In this document: one piece after another, positions 1-7,766 of the stretch
Numbering within the stretch: position 1 is the stretch's first letter
Layout: each line of letters begins with the position of its first letter
DNA from: Roseibium sp. MMSF_3544
GTDB taxonomy: Bacteria; Pseudomonadota; Alphaproteobacteria; Rhizobiales; Stappiaceae
Direction: 5' to 3'
DNA length: 64,000 bases
Assembly (NCBI RefSeq): GCF_030732845.1
Contig: NZ_JASHKA010000019.1
Coordinates: 1-64,000 of the forward strand
Position numbers and translations under genes: made by a program
The notes under the pieces: model-generated
What the model was told of the DNA's origin: nothing
Database searches by the model: none
The model's input: only the letters and a program-made list of their open reading frames with translations

Positions 1-26
1 ATCGACACCTCCCGAAAAAACCGAAA

Positions 27-70
27 GTGTTACCTATGTGTCCGGAACGCTTTGTCACCTATGTCTCAGG
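27..70. repeat. Two imperfect direct copies of a 19-bp motif
   Basis: Two near-identical motifs lie at 27-45 and 52-70; both contain ACCTATGT followed by a CTC/GTCC-GG-like end. I see no gene here. Short multiple direct repeats of this kind are common at the ends of IS21 or IS481 type elements, so this may be the edge of an insertion sequence lying left of the window. That origin is inference. Confidence 0.35.
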
Positions 71-98
71 TCGGGCATCACGTTACCTCAGTGAGTTG

Positions 99-125
99 AA
101 AAAGCCGCCTTCGGGCGGCTTTTTT
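99..125 (+). terminator. Rho-independent terminator
   Basis: A perfect GC-rich stem (AAAGCCGCC, loop TTCG, GGCGGCTTT) is followed by a T-run. It must end a transcript that enters from left of the window. The run of A before the stem would let it act in the reverse direction too. Confidence 0.85.
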
Positions 126-387
126 CGTGTCTGCGTGCCGTTCGTCCGCATTTCCGGGATCGGTCCAGATTGCGATCCAGATAAAACCGGAATTCCGAAT
201 CCGGCAAATGCACTCCATCAGTCACACGCGGTGCCGATCCAACAAAAAATGATAGCGTTCGCGGTTGGCGGAGGGCCGTTGAGTGTTGCACTCTCTGTTT
301 GACCGGAGCCGCTCGCCACCGCCCGTATGAAGGGTCAGTGGGGCGCAGCTTTGGTCGGCCGGGCAGGGTCAAGCAGGGAGAAAGACC

Positions 388-954
388 ATGGATGACAGCC
401 GTTCAGCCAGCGGGGCGGACCCCTTGGTGTGGGGCAGCGGTCCCAAAGTGGTGGAGATGTTTCTTGAGCCGACATGTCCTTTTTCCGCAAGGGCGTTTGG
501 CAAAATCGACGATCTGATCGCACTGGTCGGAGCGGACAGGATTACAGTCAAGATCCGTTTTGTCTCGCAGCCATGGCATATGTTTTCCGGCGTGATCGTG
601 CGCGCGATCCTCGCCGCGTCGACGTCCAAGAAGGGCAAGGAGGATGCTCGGACCGTCATGGCCGCAATCTATGCGAACCGCGATGAGTTTGAATTTGAGG
701 ACCATCGCGCTGGCCCGAATCTGGACAGTACGCCAACCGACATTCTGGAGCGGATCAAGACCCTGAGCGGCGTGGATGTTGCCGAGGCCTTTCAGATCAG
801 CGCGCTCCAGGCTGATGTCAAATGGCACACCAAATATGTGCGGCAGAACGGGGTTCATGTCTCTCCAAGCTTTCAAGTGGATGGACTGATCGCAAACCAG
901 ATGAGCAGCGGTGACACGGTGGAGGAGTGGGCCAACGCAATCGGCCTCCGTTGA
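388..954 (+). CDS. DsbA-like thioredoxin-fold protein, single-cysteine type
   Basis: The 188-residue protein has a thioredoxin-like fold start (VVEMFLEPTCPFS) with the active-site motif C30-P-F-S33. The second cysteine of the usual CxxC is replaced by serine. A probable cis-proline is in VSPSF near residue 160, as in the DsbA/2-hydroxychromene isomerase superfamily. There is no signal peptide, so it should be cytoplasmic. A single cysteine argues against dithiol oxidase chemistry and favours a glutathione- or thiol-linked role, which is inference. An AGGGAGAAAG ribosome site sits just before the ATG. It is the first gene of the window and stands alone. Confidence 0.7.
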   Translation: MDDSRSASGADPLVWGSGPKVVEMFLEPTCPFSARAFGKIDDLIALVGADRITVKIRFVSQPWHMFSGVIVRAILAASTSKKGKEDARTVMAAIYANRDEFEFEDHRAGPNLDSTPTDILERIKTLSGVDVAEAFQISALQADVKWHTKYVRQNGVHVSPSFQVDGLIANQMSSGDTVEEWANAIGLR

Positions 955-1054
955 GTGCCGGTTTGACGCCATCCGGCACCCGGGCGACTTGTACATCTTG
1001 TTCAATTCCACCGGTGAGCAACACGGATCAGCAGTTCATCAAAGGGTGTTTGGC

Positions 1055-1083
1055 TTGAATTAACATTATCGATAATCTATAAA
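1055..1083 (+). promoter_or_regulatory. Promoter with GntR operator in the spacer, upstream of the LVIVD gene
   Basis: TTGAAT (1055-1060) and TATAAA (1078-1083) are 17 bp apart. The palindrome ATTATCGATAAT occupies 1065-1076 inside the spacer, ending one base before the -10 box. The same palindrome recurs at 4737, 5619, 9715 and 9754, so I read it as the operator of the local GntR/FCD regulator (4874-5506). Binding here would block RNA polymerase. Confidence 0.75.
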
Positions 1084-1141
1084 TCTAGTAAGTTGCATCA
1101 AAAGCTTCGCGCCTGACGGCCGCGCATGAAGGGAAGAAACG

Positions 1142-2401
1142 ATGACTGCCAGTGACCTGCCGACGCCGGACTATGCCTACAACCTGAAGCTACTCGGCTA
1201 CTCCGATCAGGGCGGCCGACCGGATGGCGTGCAGTTGATGGTCAACAAAGGGCACGCAATCATCGGTCACATGTTCTCAGACGGCTTCAGTGTCGTTGAT
1301 GTACGCGATCCAAGGAACCCGAAACCCGTTCACTACGAACCCGCGGCCTCAAACACCTGGAACATTCACCTGCAAAGCCATGAAGACCTGCTTCTGGTGA
1401 TCAATGCGCGCAACATGTTCGCGGCGCCCGAGTTTCAGGATGAGAAGCAGTACTACACCGGCAAGATCGGCGAGAAAGTCGGCACCGTGGATGCCCAGGC
1501 AGCGCCCAAGCGCGACTGGACCGCGGGCATGTCCGTTTATGACATTTCAAACCCTGCCGCACCGAAACGGATCGGCTTCATGGATGTGGAAGGCGGCGGC
1601 ATCCACCGGCTCTGGTATGTGGGTGGGCGCTGGGCGTATGCGTCGGTCCTGCTTGACGGGTTCACGGACTATATCTTTGTCACCATCGACATGGCGGATC
1701 CGGCAAACCCGAAAGAGGCCGGCCGCTACTGGCTGCCCGGGATGAATAGCGCGGCTGGTGAGGTCCCGGAAGAAAACGCGGCGCGCGCCGGGCTGCACCA
1801 TGCGATTGTTCACGGGGATACTGCCTACGGTGCCTGGCGCGATGCGGGCATGGTGATCATGGACGTCAAGGACCGTACCAATCCGGAGCTGATCGTTCAC
1901 CGCAACTGGTCGCCGCCGTTTGGCGGAGGCACACATAACTGTCTGCCGCTGCCCGACCGCGATCTTCTTGTCGTTGCCGACGAGGCCGTGCTCGACAATT
2001 GTGCGGACGGGATCAAGCACATCTGGCTGTTCGACATTCGCGAACCGTCAAACCCGGTCAGTATTTCGACGGTGCCGATCCCATCAGACGCGGACTATGT
2101 GAACAAGGGCGCGCATTTCGGGCCGCACAACATTCACGAAAACCGTCCGGACAGTTTGGTAAGCGATCAACTGATCTTTGCGACCCAACAGAATGCAGGC
2201 GTGCGTGTCTACGATATTTCCAACGAGTACCAGCCCAATGAAGTTGCCGCCTTTGTGCCGCCGGCACCGGCGCGGCTGATGGATGGCCGCCTCAACCGGC
2301 CGCAGGTGATACAGACCTGCGATGTCTGGGTGTCCAAGGACGGCATCGTCTATGCGTCCGATTACAATGCCGGGCTCTACATTCTCGAATACGAAGGCTG
2401 A
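1142..2401 (+). CDS. LVIVD-repeat beta-propeller protein
   Basis: The 419-residue protein is built from about six repeats of the LVIVD type. Each has a core like V-D-V/I-x-D/N-P-x-x-P (GFSVVDVRDPRNP, GMSVYDISNPAAP, GMVIMDVKDRTNP, HIWLFDIREPSNP, GVRVYDISNEYQP), which predicts a beta-propeller. No signal peptide or membrane segment is visible, although many relatives are exported. The biochemical role of this family is not established. It has its own promoter with a GntR-type operator (1065-1076) and is followed by a strong terminator, so it is a single-gene unit of the regulon that includes the TTT transporter and the dehydrogenase/aldolase operon. Confidence 0.8.
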   Translation: MTASDLPTPDYAYNLKLLGYSDQGGRPDGVQLMVNKGHAIIGHMFSDGFSVVDVRDPRNPKPVHYEPAASNTWNIHLQSHEDLLLVINARNMFAAPEFQDEKQYYTGKIGEKVGTVDAQAAPKRDWTAGMSVYDISNPAAPKRIGFMDVEGGGIHRLWYVGGRWAYASVLLDGFTDYIFVTIDMADPANPKEAGRYWLPGMNSAAGEVPEENAARAGLHHAIVHGDTAYGAWRDAGMVIMDVKDRTNPELIVHRNWSPPFGGGTHNCLPLPDRDLLVVADEAVLDNCADGIKHIWLFDIREPSNPVSISTVPIPSDADYVNKGAHFGPHNIHENRPDSLVSDQLIFATQQNAGVRVYDISNEYQPNEVAAFVPPAPARLMDGRLNRPQVIQTCDVWVSKDGIVYASDYNAGLYILEYEG

Positions 2402-2420
2402 TCCTTCGCGACGGCAAAAA

Positions 2421-2457
2421 AGAAACGCCGCAGGTCAAAAGGCTTGCGGCGTTTTTT
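2421..2457. terminator. Bidirectional rho-independent terminator
   Basis: AAACGCCGCA and TGCGGCGTTT form a 10-bp stem with a 12-base loop. It has a T-run on the plus side and an A-run before the stem, so it can end the LVIVD gene on the plus strand and the convergent dehydrogenase gene on the minus strand. Confidence 0.9.
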
Positions 2458-2555
2458 GTCGAGGGTCTGAGCGTTTGGAAGCGGCAAACAAAGGAATGCC
2501 GGCACCATTTCGACCCAGGCAAGTGTTGCGCTGGGCGGAGCTTCTTTCCTGAACG

Positions 2556-3500
2556 CTAGGCTGTAACGTGTGCGCCCAAGACCCGGCGTACATTGCTTGC
2601 GGCGACTTCGGCAATGCGCCGGTTGGATTCCTGCGTGACGCCGGCAACGTGCGGCGTCAGGATGAGATTGCCGACACCCTGGAAGAGGGCGCTTGCGGTT
2701 TCGTCAATCGGCTCGACATCAAGCGTATCGAGTGCTGCACCGCCCAGGTGTCCGGAACTGAGGGCGTCCGCACAGGCAGCCTCGTTGACAATACCGCCGC
2801 GCCCGGCATTGACCAGAACCGCGCCTTCCTTCATCCGGCTGAACTGGCGCGCATCGATCAGGTCGATGGTTTCGGGCAATTTCGGGCAGTTCACGGAGAT
2901 CACATCGGACTCGGCGACCAGTGTGTCCAGGTCCACGTTGCGGGCGTTGTTCCAGGCGGGCGAGTCGGCCGGCAACATGGCGTCATAGGCAATCACCTCC
3001 ATGCCCATGCCGCGTGCCTTTTCGCCGACGACCTGTCCGATGGACCCGAAACCGATCACGCCCATCGTCCGTCCGGTCATCTCACGGCCGCCCGCGAACT
3101 TGGTGCGGTTCCATTCACCGCCGGCAACTTCCCCGGTTGCGAAATAGGCGGGTCCGCGCAGCAGGATTAGCGCCGTGGCGATAACATATTCGGCCACGGA
3201 CACCGCGTTGGCACCGATGGAGGGACATACTTCGATGCCCCGCGCCTGACAGGCCTTTACGTCAATATTGTCGAGCCCCACGCCCATGCGGGCGACGATC
3301 TTGAGGTTCGGTGCCGCGTCCAGAAACTCGGTGTTCACCTGGGTTGCATTGCGCACGATGATGGCACGCGCGTCTGCAGCGCGTGACAGAAGCTCGTCGC
3401 GCTTGCCCCAGAGATCCGGATCCCAATGCGTATCAAACTCGGCGATGACGCTCCTGGCGGTGGGTTCGTCCATGAACTCGCTAATCAACACATCGGACAT
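2556..3500 (-). CDS. D-2-hydroxyacid dehydrogenase (phosphoglycerate dehydrogenase-like)
   Basis: From the chosen ATG at 3500 the protein has 314 residues. GGAAAGG lies 7 bases upstream, so the 14 extra residues of the longer frame are not used. A Rossmann motif GFGSIGQ (about residues 150-156) binds NAD(P). The family's catalytic triad is visible as Arg in NAGRGG (about 234), Glu in LDVEP (about 263) and His in TPHVAG (about 284). The family reduces 2-keto acids to D-2-hydroxy acids or the reverse; the start MSDVLISEF resembles sulfolactate and other hydroxyacid dehydrogenases, but the substrate cannot be told. It lies in the catabolic island, without a GntR site of its own. Confidence 0.85.
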   Translation of the reverse strand: MSDVLISEFMDEPTARSVIAEFDTHWDPDLWGKRDELLSRAADARAIIVRNATQVNTEFLDAAPNLKIVARMGVGLDNIDVKACQARGIEVCPSIGANAVSVAEYVIATALILLRGPAYFATGEVAGGEWNRTKFAGGREMTGRTMGVIGFGSIGQVVGEKARGMGMEVIAYDAMLPADSPAWNNARNVDLDTLVAESDVISVNCPKLPETIDLIDARQFSRMKEGAVLVNAGRGGIVNEAACADALSSGHLGGAALDTLDVEPIDETASALFQGVGNLILTPHVAGVTQESNRRIAEVAASNVRRVLGAHVTA

Positions 3501-3599
3501 CGTGCGGACCTTTCCATCGGTTTGGGCTTCCCCGCCACGCATCAGTGATGGCCCCTGAGGGAAGGTGTTTTTCTTGGAGGTTTTGAAGTCGCGGCCTTA

Positions 3600-3863
3600 G
3601 GGTACGGACTCATAAATGAAGTCAATTTGGTTTGGATCGTTTTGACCAGCGGCAAGGAGCGAAAGCGCAGGAAATGTGGTTCATTTTCAAGCCTTTCGCG
3701 ACGAAGCAGATGGCCAAAACGGTCAAATCCGAAGGACGGCAAAATGGCTTCACCTCGCAGCGTCAACGCGCTTGACCGGGCATAAAGCCCACTCTTCACA
3801 CGCTTCCTCGCGTGATTTCGCCATTTATGCCGCCAAATCGGCTTCATTTATGGGTCCGTACCC
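3600..3863. mobile_element. 264-bp MITE-like element with ~30-bp terminal inverted repeats
   Basis: The ends are near-perfect inverted repeats. The left end reads GGGTACGGACTCATAAATG and the right end, reverse-complemented, GGGTACGGACCCATAAATG; identity continues for about 32 bp with a few mismatches. TA flanks both ends (3598-3599 and 3864-3865), as expected for a TA target duplication. No transposase is encoded, so it looks like a non-autonomous element or remnant of a TA-targeting family such as IS630 or part of IS5; the family is inference. Its last base completes the stop codon of the cytochrome b561 gene. A related solo end lies at 62685-62711. Confidence 0.65.
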
Positions 3864-4579
3864 TAGAGCAGCTCGCGTTCCTTGTTGAATGGATGTTCCA
3901 TTCCGTATCCATGAACGGCACGATAGCCGTCATAGGCGCGGCCCATGAACTCAAGGGCGATCCACGCACCGAGAAAGGCAAGCGGGATAAGGAACATCAG
4001 CCATGTCAGGATCGGCATCGGATATTGCATCAGGCCGGACCCGACCGCGCCCACGGCAAACATGAACGTGAAATAGCCCGACGTCTTGTGATAGGCCTCG
4101 AACATGCGGCGGCGCTTGGAGTGATTGTAGTGATCACCTTCCCAGGTTTTGGGATTGTCCGGATCGGCCGTGTAGTAGTATTTGCCGCCGTGGGTCCCGC
4201 GCAGGAGAGCCGACACGACCTGAAGGCAGCCCATGATAATGGTGAGCGCGCCGAACAGCGAATGAACCGTTGCACTGAAGCCGCCGCTGACAACCAGCGC
4301 GACCCCGGCCCCGGCAATCGAGGCGAATACCGCCGCGAACATCCCGTATTTGTGAGAGGTAAACCACCACCACTGCTTGTTGGTGATGCCGATCTTCGTG
4401 CGAACCCCGAATTCGGTCGGCTTGGGTTTCCCGAAGCGGATGATGAGGATGCAGAGTGGAACCAGAACCATCCAGATGCTGAACATCAGGATCGCATGAT
4501 AGTTCCAATGGATCTCGATTGTTTGCCCCAGCCATTCGAGGTGCACAGTCTCCGGGATGTGAGACATTTTCTCAGTCAT
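3863..4579 (-). CDS. Membrane cytochrome b561-domain protein
   Basis: The 238-residue protein has about five hydrophobic helices. Histidines suited to binding two haems are visible: H24/H28 in HWNYH, H76 in TSHKYG, H106 in VHSLFG and H164 in YHKTSG. This resembles the eukaryote-like b561 ferric reductase fold, so it should pass electrons across the inner membrane; donor and acceptor are unknown. AGGGAGAAG precedes the ATG. A long leader separates the gene from a promoter overlapped by the ATTATCGATAAT operator (4737-4748), so it belongs to the GntR regulon. The TAG stop uses the terminal base of the MITE at 3600-3863, so the native C-terminus may have been slightly different. Confidence 0.75.
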   Translation of the reverse strand: MTEKMSHIPETVHLEWLGQTIEIHWNYHAILMFSIWMVLVPLCILIIRFGKPKPTEFGVRTKIGITNKQWWWFTSHKYGMFAAVFASIAGAGVALVVSGGFSATVHSLFGALTIIMGCLQVVSALLRGTHGGKYYYTADPDNPKTWEGDHYNHSKRRRMFEAYHKTSGYFTFMFAVGAVGSGLMQYPMPILTWLMFLIPLAFLGAWIALEFMGRAYDGYRAVHGYGMEHPFNKERELL

Positions 4580-4734
4580 TCGCTTCTCCCTGATTTATTC
4601 TTTTGCGAGGCTCAGAATCTGGCCAGACAAATCACAGGCTTGATCTTTTGCTGTCCGTGACGGCCCGCCTGCGGACTTTAGGTCCACGCCCAAATCCAGA
4701 TTCATCGCATCAGTTTCTCGCTCACTTTGGTTTG

Positions 4735-4763
4735 ATATTATCGATAATCGATGGATTTTGCAA
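4735..4763 (-). promoter_or_regulatory. Promoter overlapped by GntR operator, for the cytochrome b561 gene
   Basis: On the minus strand TTGCAA (4763-4758) and TAATAT (4740-4735) are 17 bp apart. ATTATCGATAAT at 4737-4748 overlaps the -10 box. The transcript would carry a leader of about 150 bases before the b561 start at 4579. Confidence 0.7.
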
Positions 4764-4830
4764 GAGGTTGATTTCTTCTTCTCAAGACCGGCTACACGGC
4801 TGAGGGACTGTTCAAATCGGGTTTGATTGA

Positions 4831-4856
4831 TTGAGGGCTGGTGGTCGTGCCCTCAA
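4831..4856 (-). terminator. Possible terminator hairpin after the GntR gene
   Basis: An 8-bp perfect stem (TTGAGGGC / GCCCTCAA) with a 10-base loop lies 18 bases past the GntR stop codon. It lacks a clear T-run, so it may only stabilise the 3' end. Confidence 0.35.
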
Positions 4857-4873
4857 CAAAATCAAGGTTTTCG

Positions 4874-5506
4874 TTACTCGGGTTTGTTTGCCAACACGTG
4901 TTCGACAGCCACCTTTCTCGCCTGGACAGGGTCCCTTGCGGCGATCGCGTCTATGATCGGCTGATGTGAGTTTGCCACGGCAGCCAGGTCTGTGTTCTGG
5001 CGGACGACGTTCACCATAGTGCTGACCTTCACATGGAGCCGTTCCCAGAGCTCGATGAGCGTCGAATTGCCGGTCGCTTCCAAAATCAGCCGATGGAAGT
5101 TTGTGTTGTGTTCGGAAAAGCTCAGGGAGTCATTTGCCCGCGCGGCCGCACGCATTTTGCGGACCTGTTCTTCGAGCTTGGTTTTGAGGGGAGCGCCCTG
5201 CTCGGCAATGATTTCAGCCGCGTATCCTTCGATCTGCGCACGGACGTCGTAAAGTTCACGCAGCTCCTTGTCGGGTATCACCCGCACGCGTGCGCCCTTG
5301 TTGCGAAGGGTTTCGATGATCCCCAATGCATCCAGCTGACGCAGCGCCTCTCTGACAGGCGCCTGGCTGGTCGACATTTCGGTGGCGATCTTAAGCTCAA
5401 CAAGACGCTCGCCTGGCTTAAGCTCGCCCTGCACGATACGAGACAGCAGGTGATCCCTTATCTGATCAGCCAGAGATGTGCGGCTCAATACGAGCGGTTC
5501 AACCAT
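4874..5506 (-). CDS. GntR family transcriptional regulator, FCD (FadR-like) subfamily
   Basis: From the ATG at 5506 (AAGGGAG 8 bases upstream) the protein has 210 residues, typical for FCD regulators; a longer frame to 5716 runs through the operators and is rejected. The N-terminus is a winged helix (LADQIRDHLL, then APVREALRQL). The C-terminal FCD domain shows the conserved metal- or ligand-binding Asp/His set (DVRAQIEGYA, HNTNFHRLI, SHQPIIDAI). It is divergent from the TTT transporter genes. The palindromes at 1065, 4737, 5568, 5619, 9715 and 9754 are its most likely targets, including autoregulation. The ligand is probably the transported acid or a catabolite of it. Confidence 0.9.
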   Translation of the reverse strand: MVEPLVLSRTSLADQIRDHLLSRIVQGELKPGERLVELKIATEMSTSQAPVREALRQLDALGIIETLRNKGARVRVIPDKELRELYDVRAQIEGYAAEIIAEQGAPLKTKLEEQVRKMRAAARANDSLSFSEHNTNFHRLILEATGNSTLIELWERLHVKVSTMVNVVRQNTDLAAVANSHQPIIDAIAARDPVQARKVAVEHVLANKPE

Positions 5507-5567
5507 CCAAAAACTCCCTTCGCGTATGTCGCAGTCAGCGACCGAAGCCGCACCATACAAGATATAT

Positions 5568-5579
5568 TTAATCGATAAT
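5568..5579. promoter_or_regulatory. Degenerate GntR operator in the regulator's own upstream region
   Basis: TTAATCGATAAT matches 10 of 12 positions of the palindrome ATTATCGATAAT. It is 62 bp upstream of the GntR start, where it could serve autoregulation. Confidence 0.55.
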
Positions 5580-5593
5580 AATGAAATTGCCAG

Positions 5594-5608
5594 ATCACGA
5601 AACGTGAT
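5594..5608. promoter_or_regulatory. Perfect inverted repeat ATCACG-AAA-CGTGAT
   Basis: This 15-bp palindrome lies midway between two GntR-type operators in the divergent GntR/TctB intergenic region. It differs from the TCGA-centred operator, so it may be the site of a second regulator. No candidate protein can be named. Confidence 0.5.
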
Positions 5609-5618
5609 AGCGGTTGCG

Positions 5619-5637
5619 ATTATCGATAATCTATAAT
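5619..5637 (+). promoter_or_regulatory. GntR operator directly before a perfect TATAAT box of the transporter operon
   Basis: ATTATCGATAAT (5619-5630) is followed after one base by TATAAT (5632-5637). The spacing between operator and -10 box is the same as at 1065-1083. The -35 region is weak (no good match 17-18 bp upstream), so the promoter may depend on an activator or on derepression. Confidence 0.7.
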
Positions 5638-5710
5638 AGAGTATCGGTAATTCGACGTGAGCCGAAGGCGTGACTCCAGGGGTTTTCAGTCGAATGGGAG
5701 GAGACATCCA

Positions 5711-6226
5711 ATGCAAGATTCATTGGTGACCAGCCTGTTGGGCCGCATGTCGGCATATGCATGGTTCAGCCTTTTGAACATTTTCTTGGCGGCGCTGATG
5801 CTTGCATTGGTGCCGTCGCAAGTGGACAAGCCGCCGGCATTGTTCGGGATGGATTCGGAAGGATTGAACCCGGAATTCTTTCCGCAGGTCGTGACCGTTC
5901 TCTGGCTCATGGCCAGTCTGTGGACGTTCGTCGACGCCATTTCCCATCCGTCAGAGCAAACATCGGTCTCAATCGATCTGAGTGCCTTGCTGCGCGTGCT
6001 GGTCACGCTGGGTGCAGCCTTGGCCTACACGTTGCTTCTGGTCCCATTGGGATTTGTCGCGTCAAGCGCTGCCGTGATTATCGTGCTCAGCCTCTTTCTG
6101 GGCGCACGAAGCCCCTTGAAGATCGGCTTTACCGCCATCGTGGTCCCCAGCGCGGTCTTCTTCATCTTCACGCGCCTTCTGACGGTCTCGCTGCCGCCGT
6201 TCCCTTTTCAGATTTTTGGAGGATAG
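5711..6226 (+). CDS. TTT-family transporter small membrane subunit (TctB-like)
   Basis: The 171-residue protein starts at the ATG after GGGAGGAGA. It has four hydrophobic helices (about residues 17-35, 55-75, 95-130 and 145-160), the usual topology and size of TctB. Tripartite tricarboxylate transporters take up carboxylates with a TctC binding protein, a large TctA permease and this small subunit of unclear role. It is the first gene of an operon with TctA (3-base gap) and TctC, driven by the GntR-controlled promoter. Confidence 0.85.
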   Translation: MQDSLVTSLLGRMSAYAWFSLLNIFLAALMLALVPSQVDKPPALFGMDSEGLNPEFFPQVVTVLWLMASLWTFVDAISHPSEQTSVSIDLSALLRVLVTLGAALAYTLLLVPLGFVASSAAVIIVLSLFLGARSPLKIGFTAIVVPSAVFFIFTRLLTVSLPPFPFQIFGG

Positions 6227-6229
6227 AAG

Positions 6230-7723
6230 ATGCTTCAGGAGCTCCTTGAAGGATTGTCTCTCATCCTTCGTGTCGACACGGTGCTGATGACAGGTGCGGG
6301 CCTGGTGCTGGGAATCCTGGTCGGGTCGCTGCCCGGTTTCACGACCGTCATGGCGATGGCCGTGCTGCTGCCGATCTCGTTCTTCCTTGATCCGCTCGTG
6401 GGTATTCCGTTCCTGATCGGCGTTTACAAGGGCGGCATCTACGGTGGCTCCATTCCAGCCATACTCGTAGGGATTCCAGGGACTGGCGCATCCGTTGCAA
6501 CAACGTTTGACGGACCTGCCTTGACCAAGCAGGGCAAGAGCCGCAAGGCCCTGGAAATGGCGCTATACGCCTCCGTCTTCGGTGACACCGCCTCGAGTAT
6601 CTTCACAATTTTCCTGATCGGACCGATCGCCCTGGTTGCCATGCGGATCGGGCCTCCCGAACTCGCGGTCGTTCTGGCTCTTTCCATGGCTATCATCGCA
6701 TCCACTTCCGGCGGTGCGGTCAAGAAGGGTGTGTTGATGCTGATGATCGGCATCTTCATCTCGCTGATCGGTCAGGATCCGATCGGCGCCGTCAACCGCT
6801 TCACATTCGACGTTTTTGCAATTCAGGCCGGCATTGACCTGCTGCCGATGCTGATTGGATTGTTCGCCATCCCCGAGATCCTGCTGGCCGTGGAATCGCG
6901 GATCAATGAGGGCGCCAAGGCCACAAAGCCTGAAGGCGAGCGTCTTTCCTGGCAGGAGCTGAAACGGTCGGCGCGCACGATCCTGCGTTCCACCTGGATG
7001 GGTGGCGCCATCGGCGCGGTCCCGGGTGTCGGGCAGGTTGTTGCAGCGTTCATGGGCTACGCGGCGGCCAAGAAAGCAGCGCCTGATCCTGAGACATTCG
7101 GCAAGGGTGACCTTGATGGCGTCGCAGCCCCGGAAGCTGCCAACAACGCCGTGAATGGTCCAACAATGGTGCCGCTGCTGACGCTGGGTATCCCCGGCGA
7201 CAACATCACCGCAATCCTGTTGGGCGCGTTTGTGGCGCAGGGTCTTCGTCCCGGTCCGCAGTTGTTCTCCGATTCCGGTGCGATGGTCTACGCATTGCTG
7301 GGGTCGATGGTCATTGCATGCCTGCTGCTGCTGGTTCTGGGGCGCGCGATGATACCGATCTTCGCCCGTGTCGTCGCAATTCCGCGTTCCTATCTCGTGC
7401 CGCTGACCATGATCTTCGCGGTGGCGGGTACCTATGTCTATCGCTCGAATCCCCTGGACCTGGTGTTTCTCGTTGTCTTTGGCCTGTTCGGCTACGGCGC
7501 GCGCAAGCTCAACTTCGATGTGACGCCGCTCGTCATGGGGTTCATTCTCGCGCCGCCGCTGGAGTATGCCATCGGCCAGACACTGCTTTTGTCGGGTGGC
7601 GACGTCGCCGGATACATCGTGAACGAGCGTCCGGTGACCTTGGCGCTGCTCGCCCTCATTCCGATGCTTTTGATTTTCGCTCTCAGAAACCATCTCCGCG
7701 CTCGGCGGAAGGCGGCGGCGTGA
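6230..7723 (+). CDS. TTT-family transporter large permease (TctA-like)
   Basis: The 497-residue protein has about twelve transmembrane segments. It shows the conserved TctA glycine/proline signatures: GSLPGFTTVMAMAVLLP near residue 33, GGSIPAILVGIPGTGAS near 73, and the repeat-like GAVPGVGQVVAAFMGY and TLGIPGDNITAILLGA in the second half. This internal duplication is characteristic of the family. It moves the carboxylate delivered by the periplasmic TctC protein, probably with sodium or protons. It sits between TctB and TctC genes in the usual operon. Confidence 0.92.
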   Translation: MLQELLEGLSLILRVDTVLMTGAGLVLGILVGSLPGFTTVMAMAVLLPISFFLDPLVGIPFLIGVYKGGIYGGSIPAILVGIPGTGASVATTFDGPALTKQGKSRKALEMALYASVFGDTASSIFTIFLIGPIALVAMRIGPPELAVVLALSMAIIASTSGGAVKKGVLMLMIGIFISLIGQDPIGAVNRFTFDVFAIQAGIDLLPMLIGLFAIPEILLAVESRINEGAKATKPEGERLSWQELKRSARTILRSTWMGGAIGAVPGVGQVVAAFMGYAAAKKAAPDPETFGKGDLDGVAAPEAANNAVNGPTMVPLLTLGIPGDNITAILLGAFVAQGLRPGPQLFSDSGAMVYALLGSMVIACLLLLVLGRAMIPIFARVVAIPRSYLVPLTMIFAVAGTYVYRSNPLDLVFLVVFGLFGYGARKLNFDVTPLVMGFILAPPLEYAIGQTLLLSGGDVAGYIVNERPVTLALLALIPMLLIFALRNHLRARRKAAA

Positions 7724-7766
7724 CGCTTGAATGCACGCTGAACAGTTCCAACACATGGAGGAAACG

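Noticed and set aside
3542..3847. 101-residue minus-strand frame inside the MITE
   Set aside because: It starts inside one terminal repeat and runs out of the other end; there is no ribosome site or domain.
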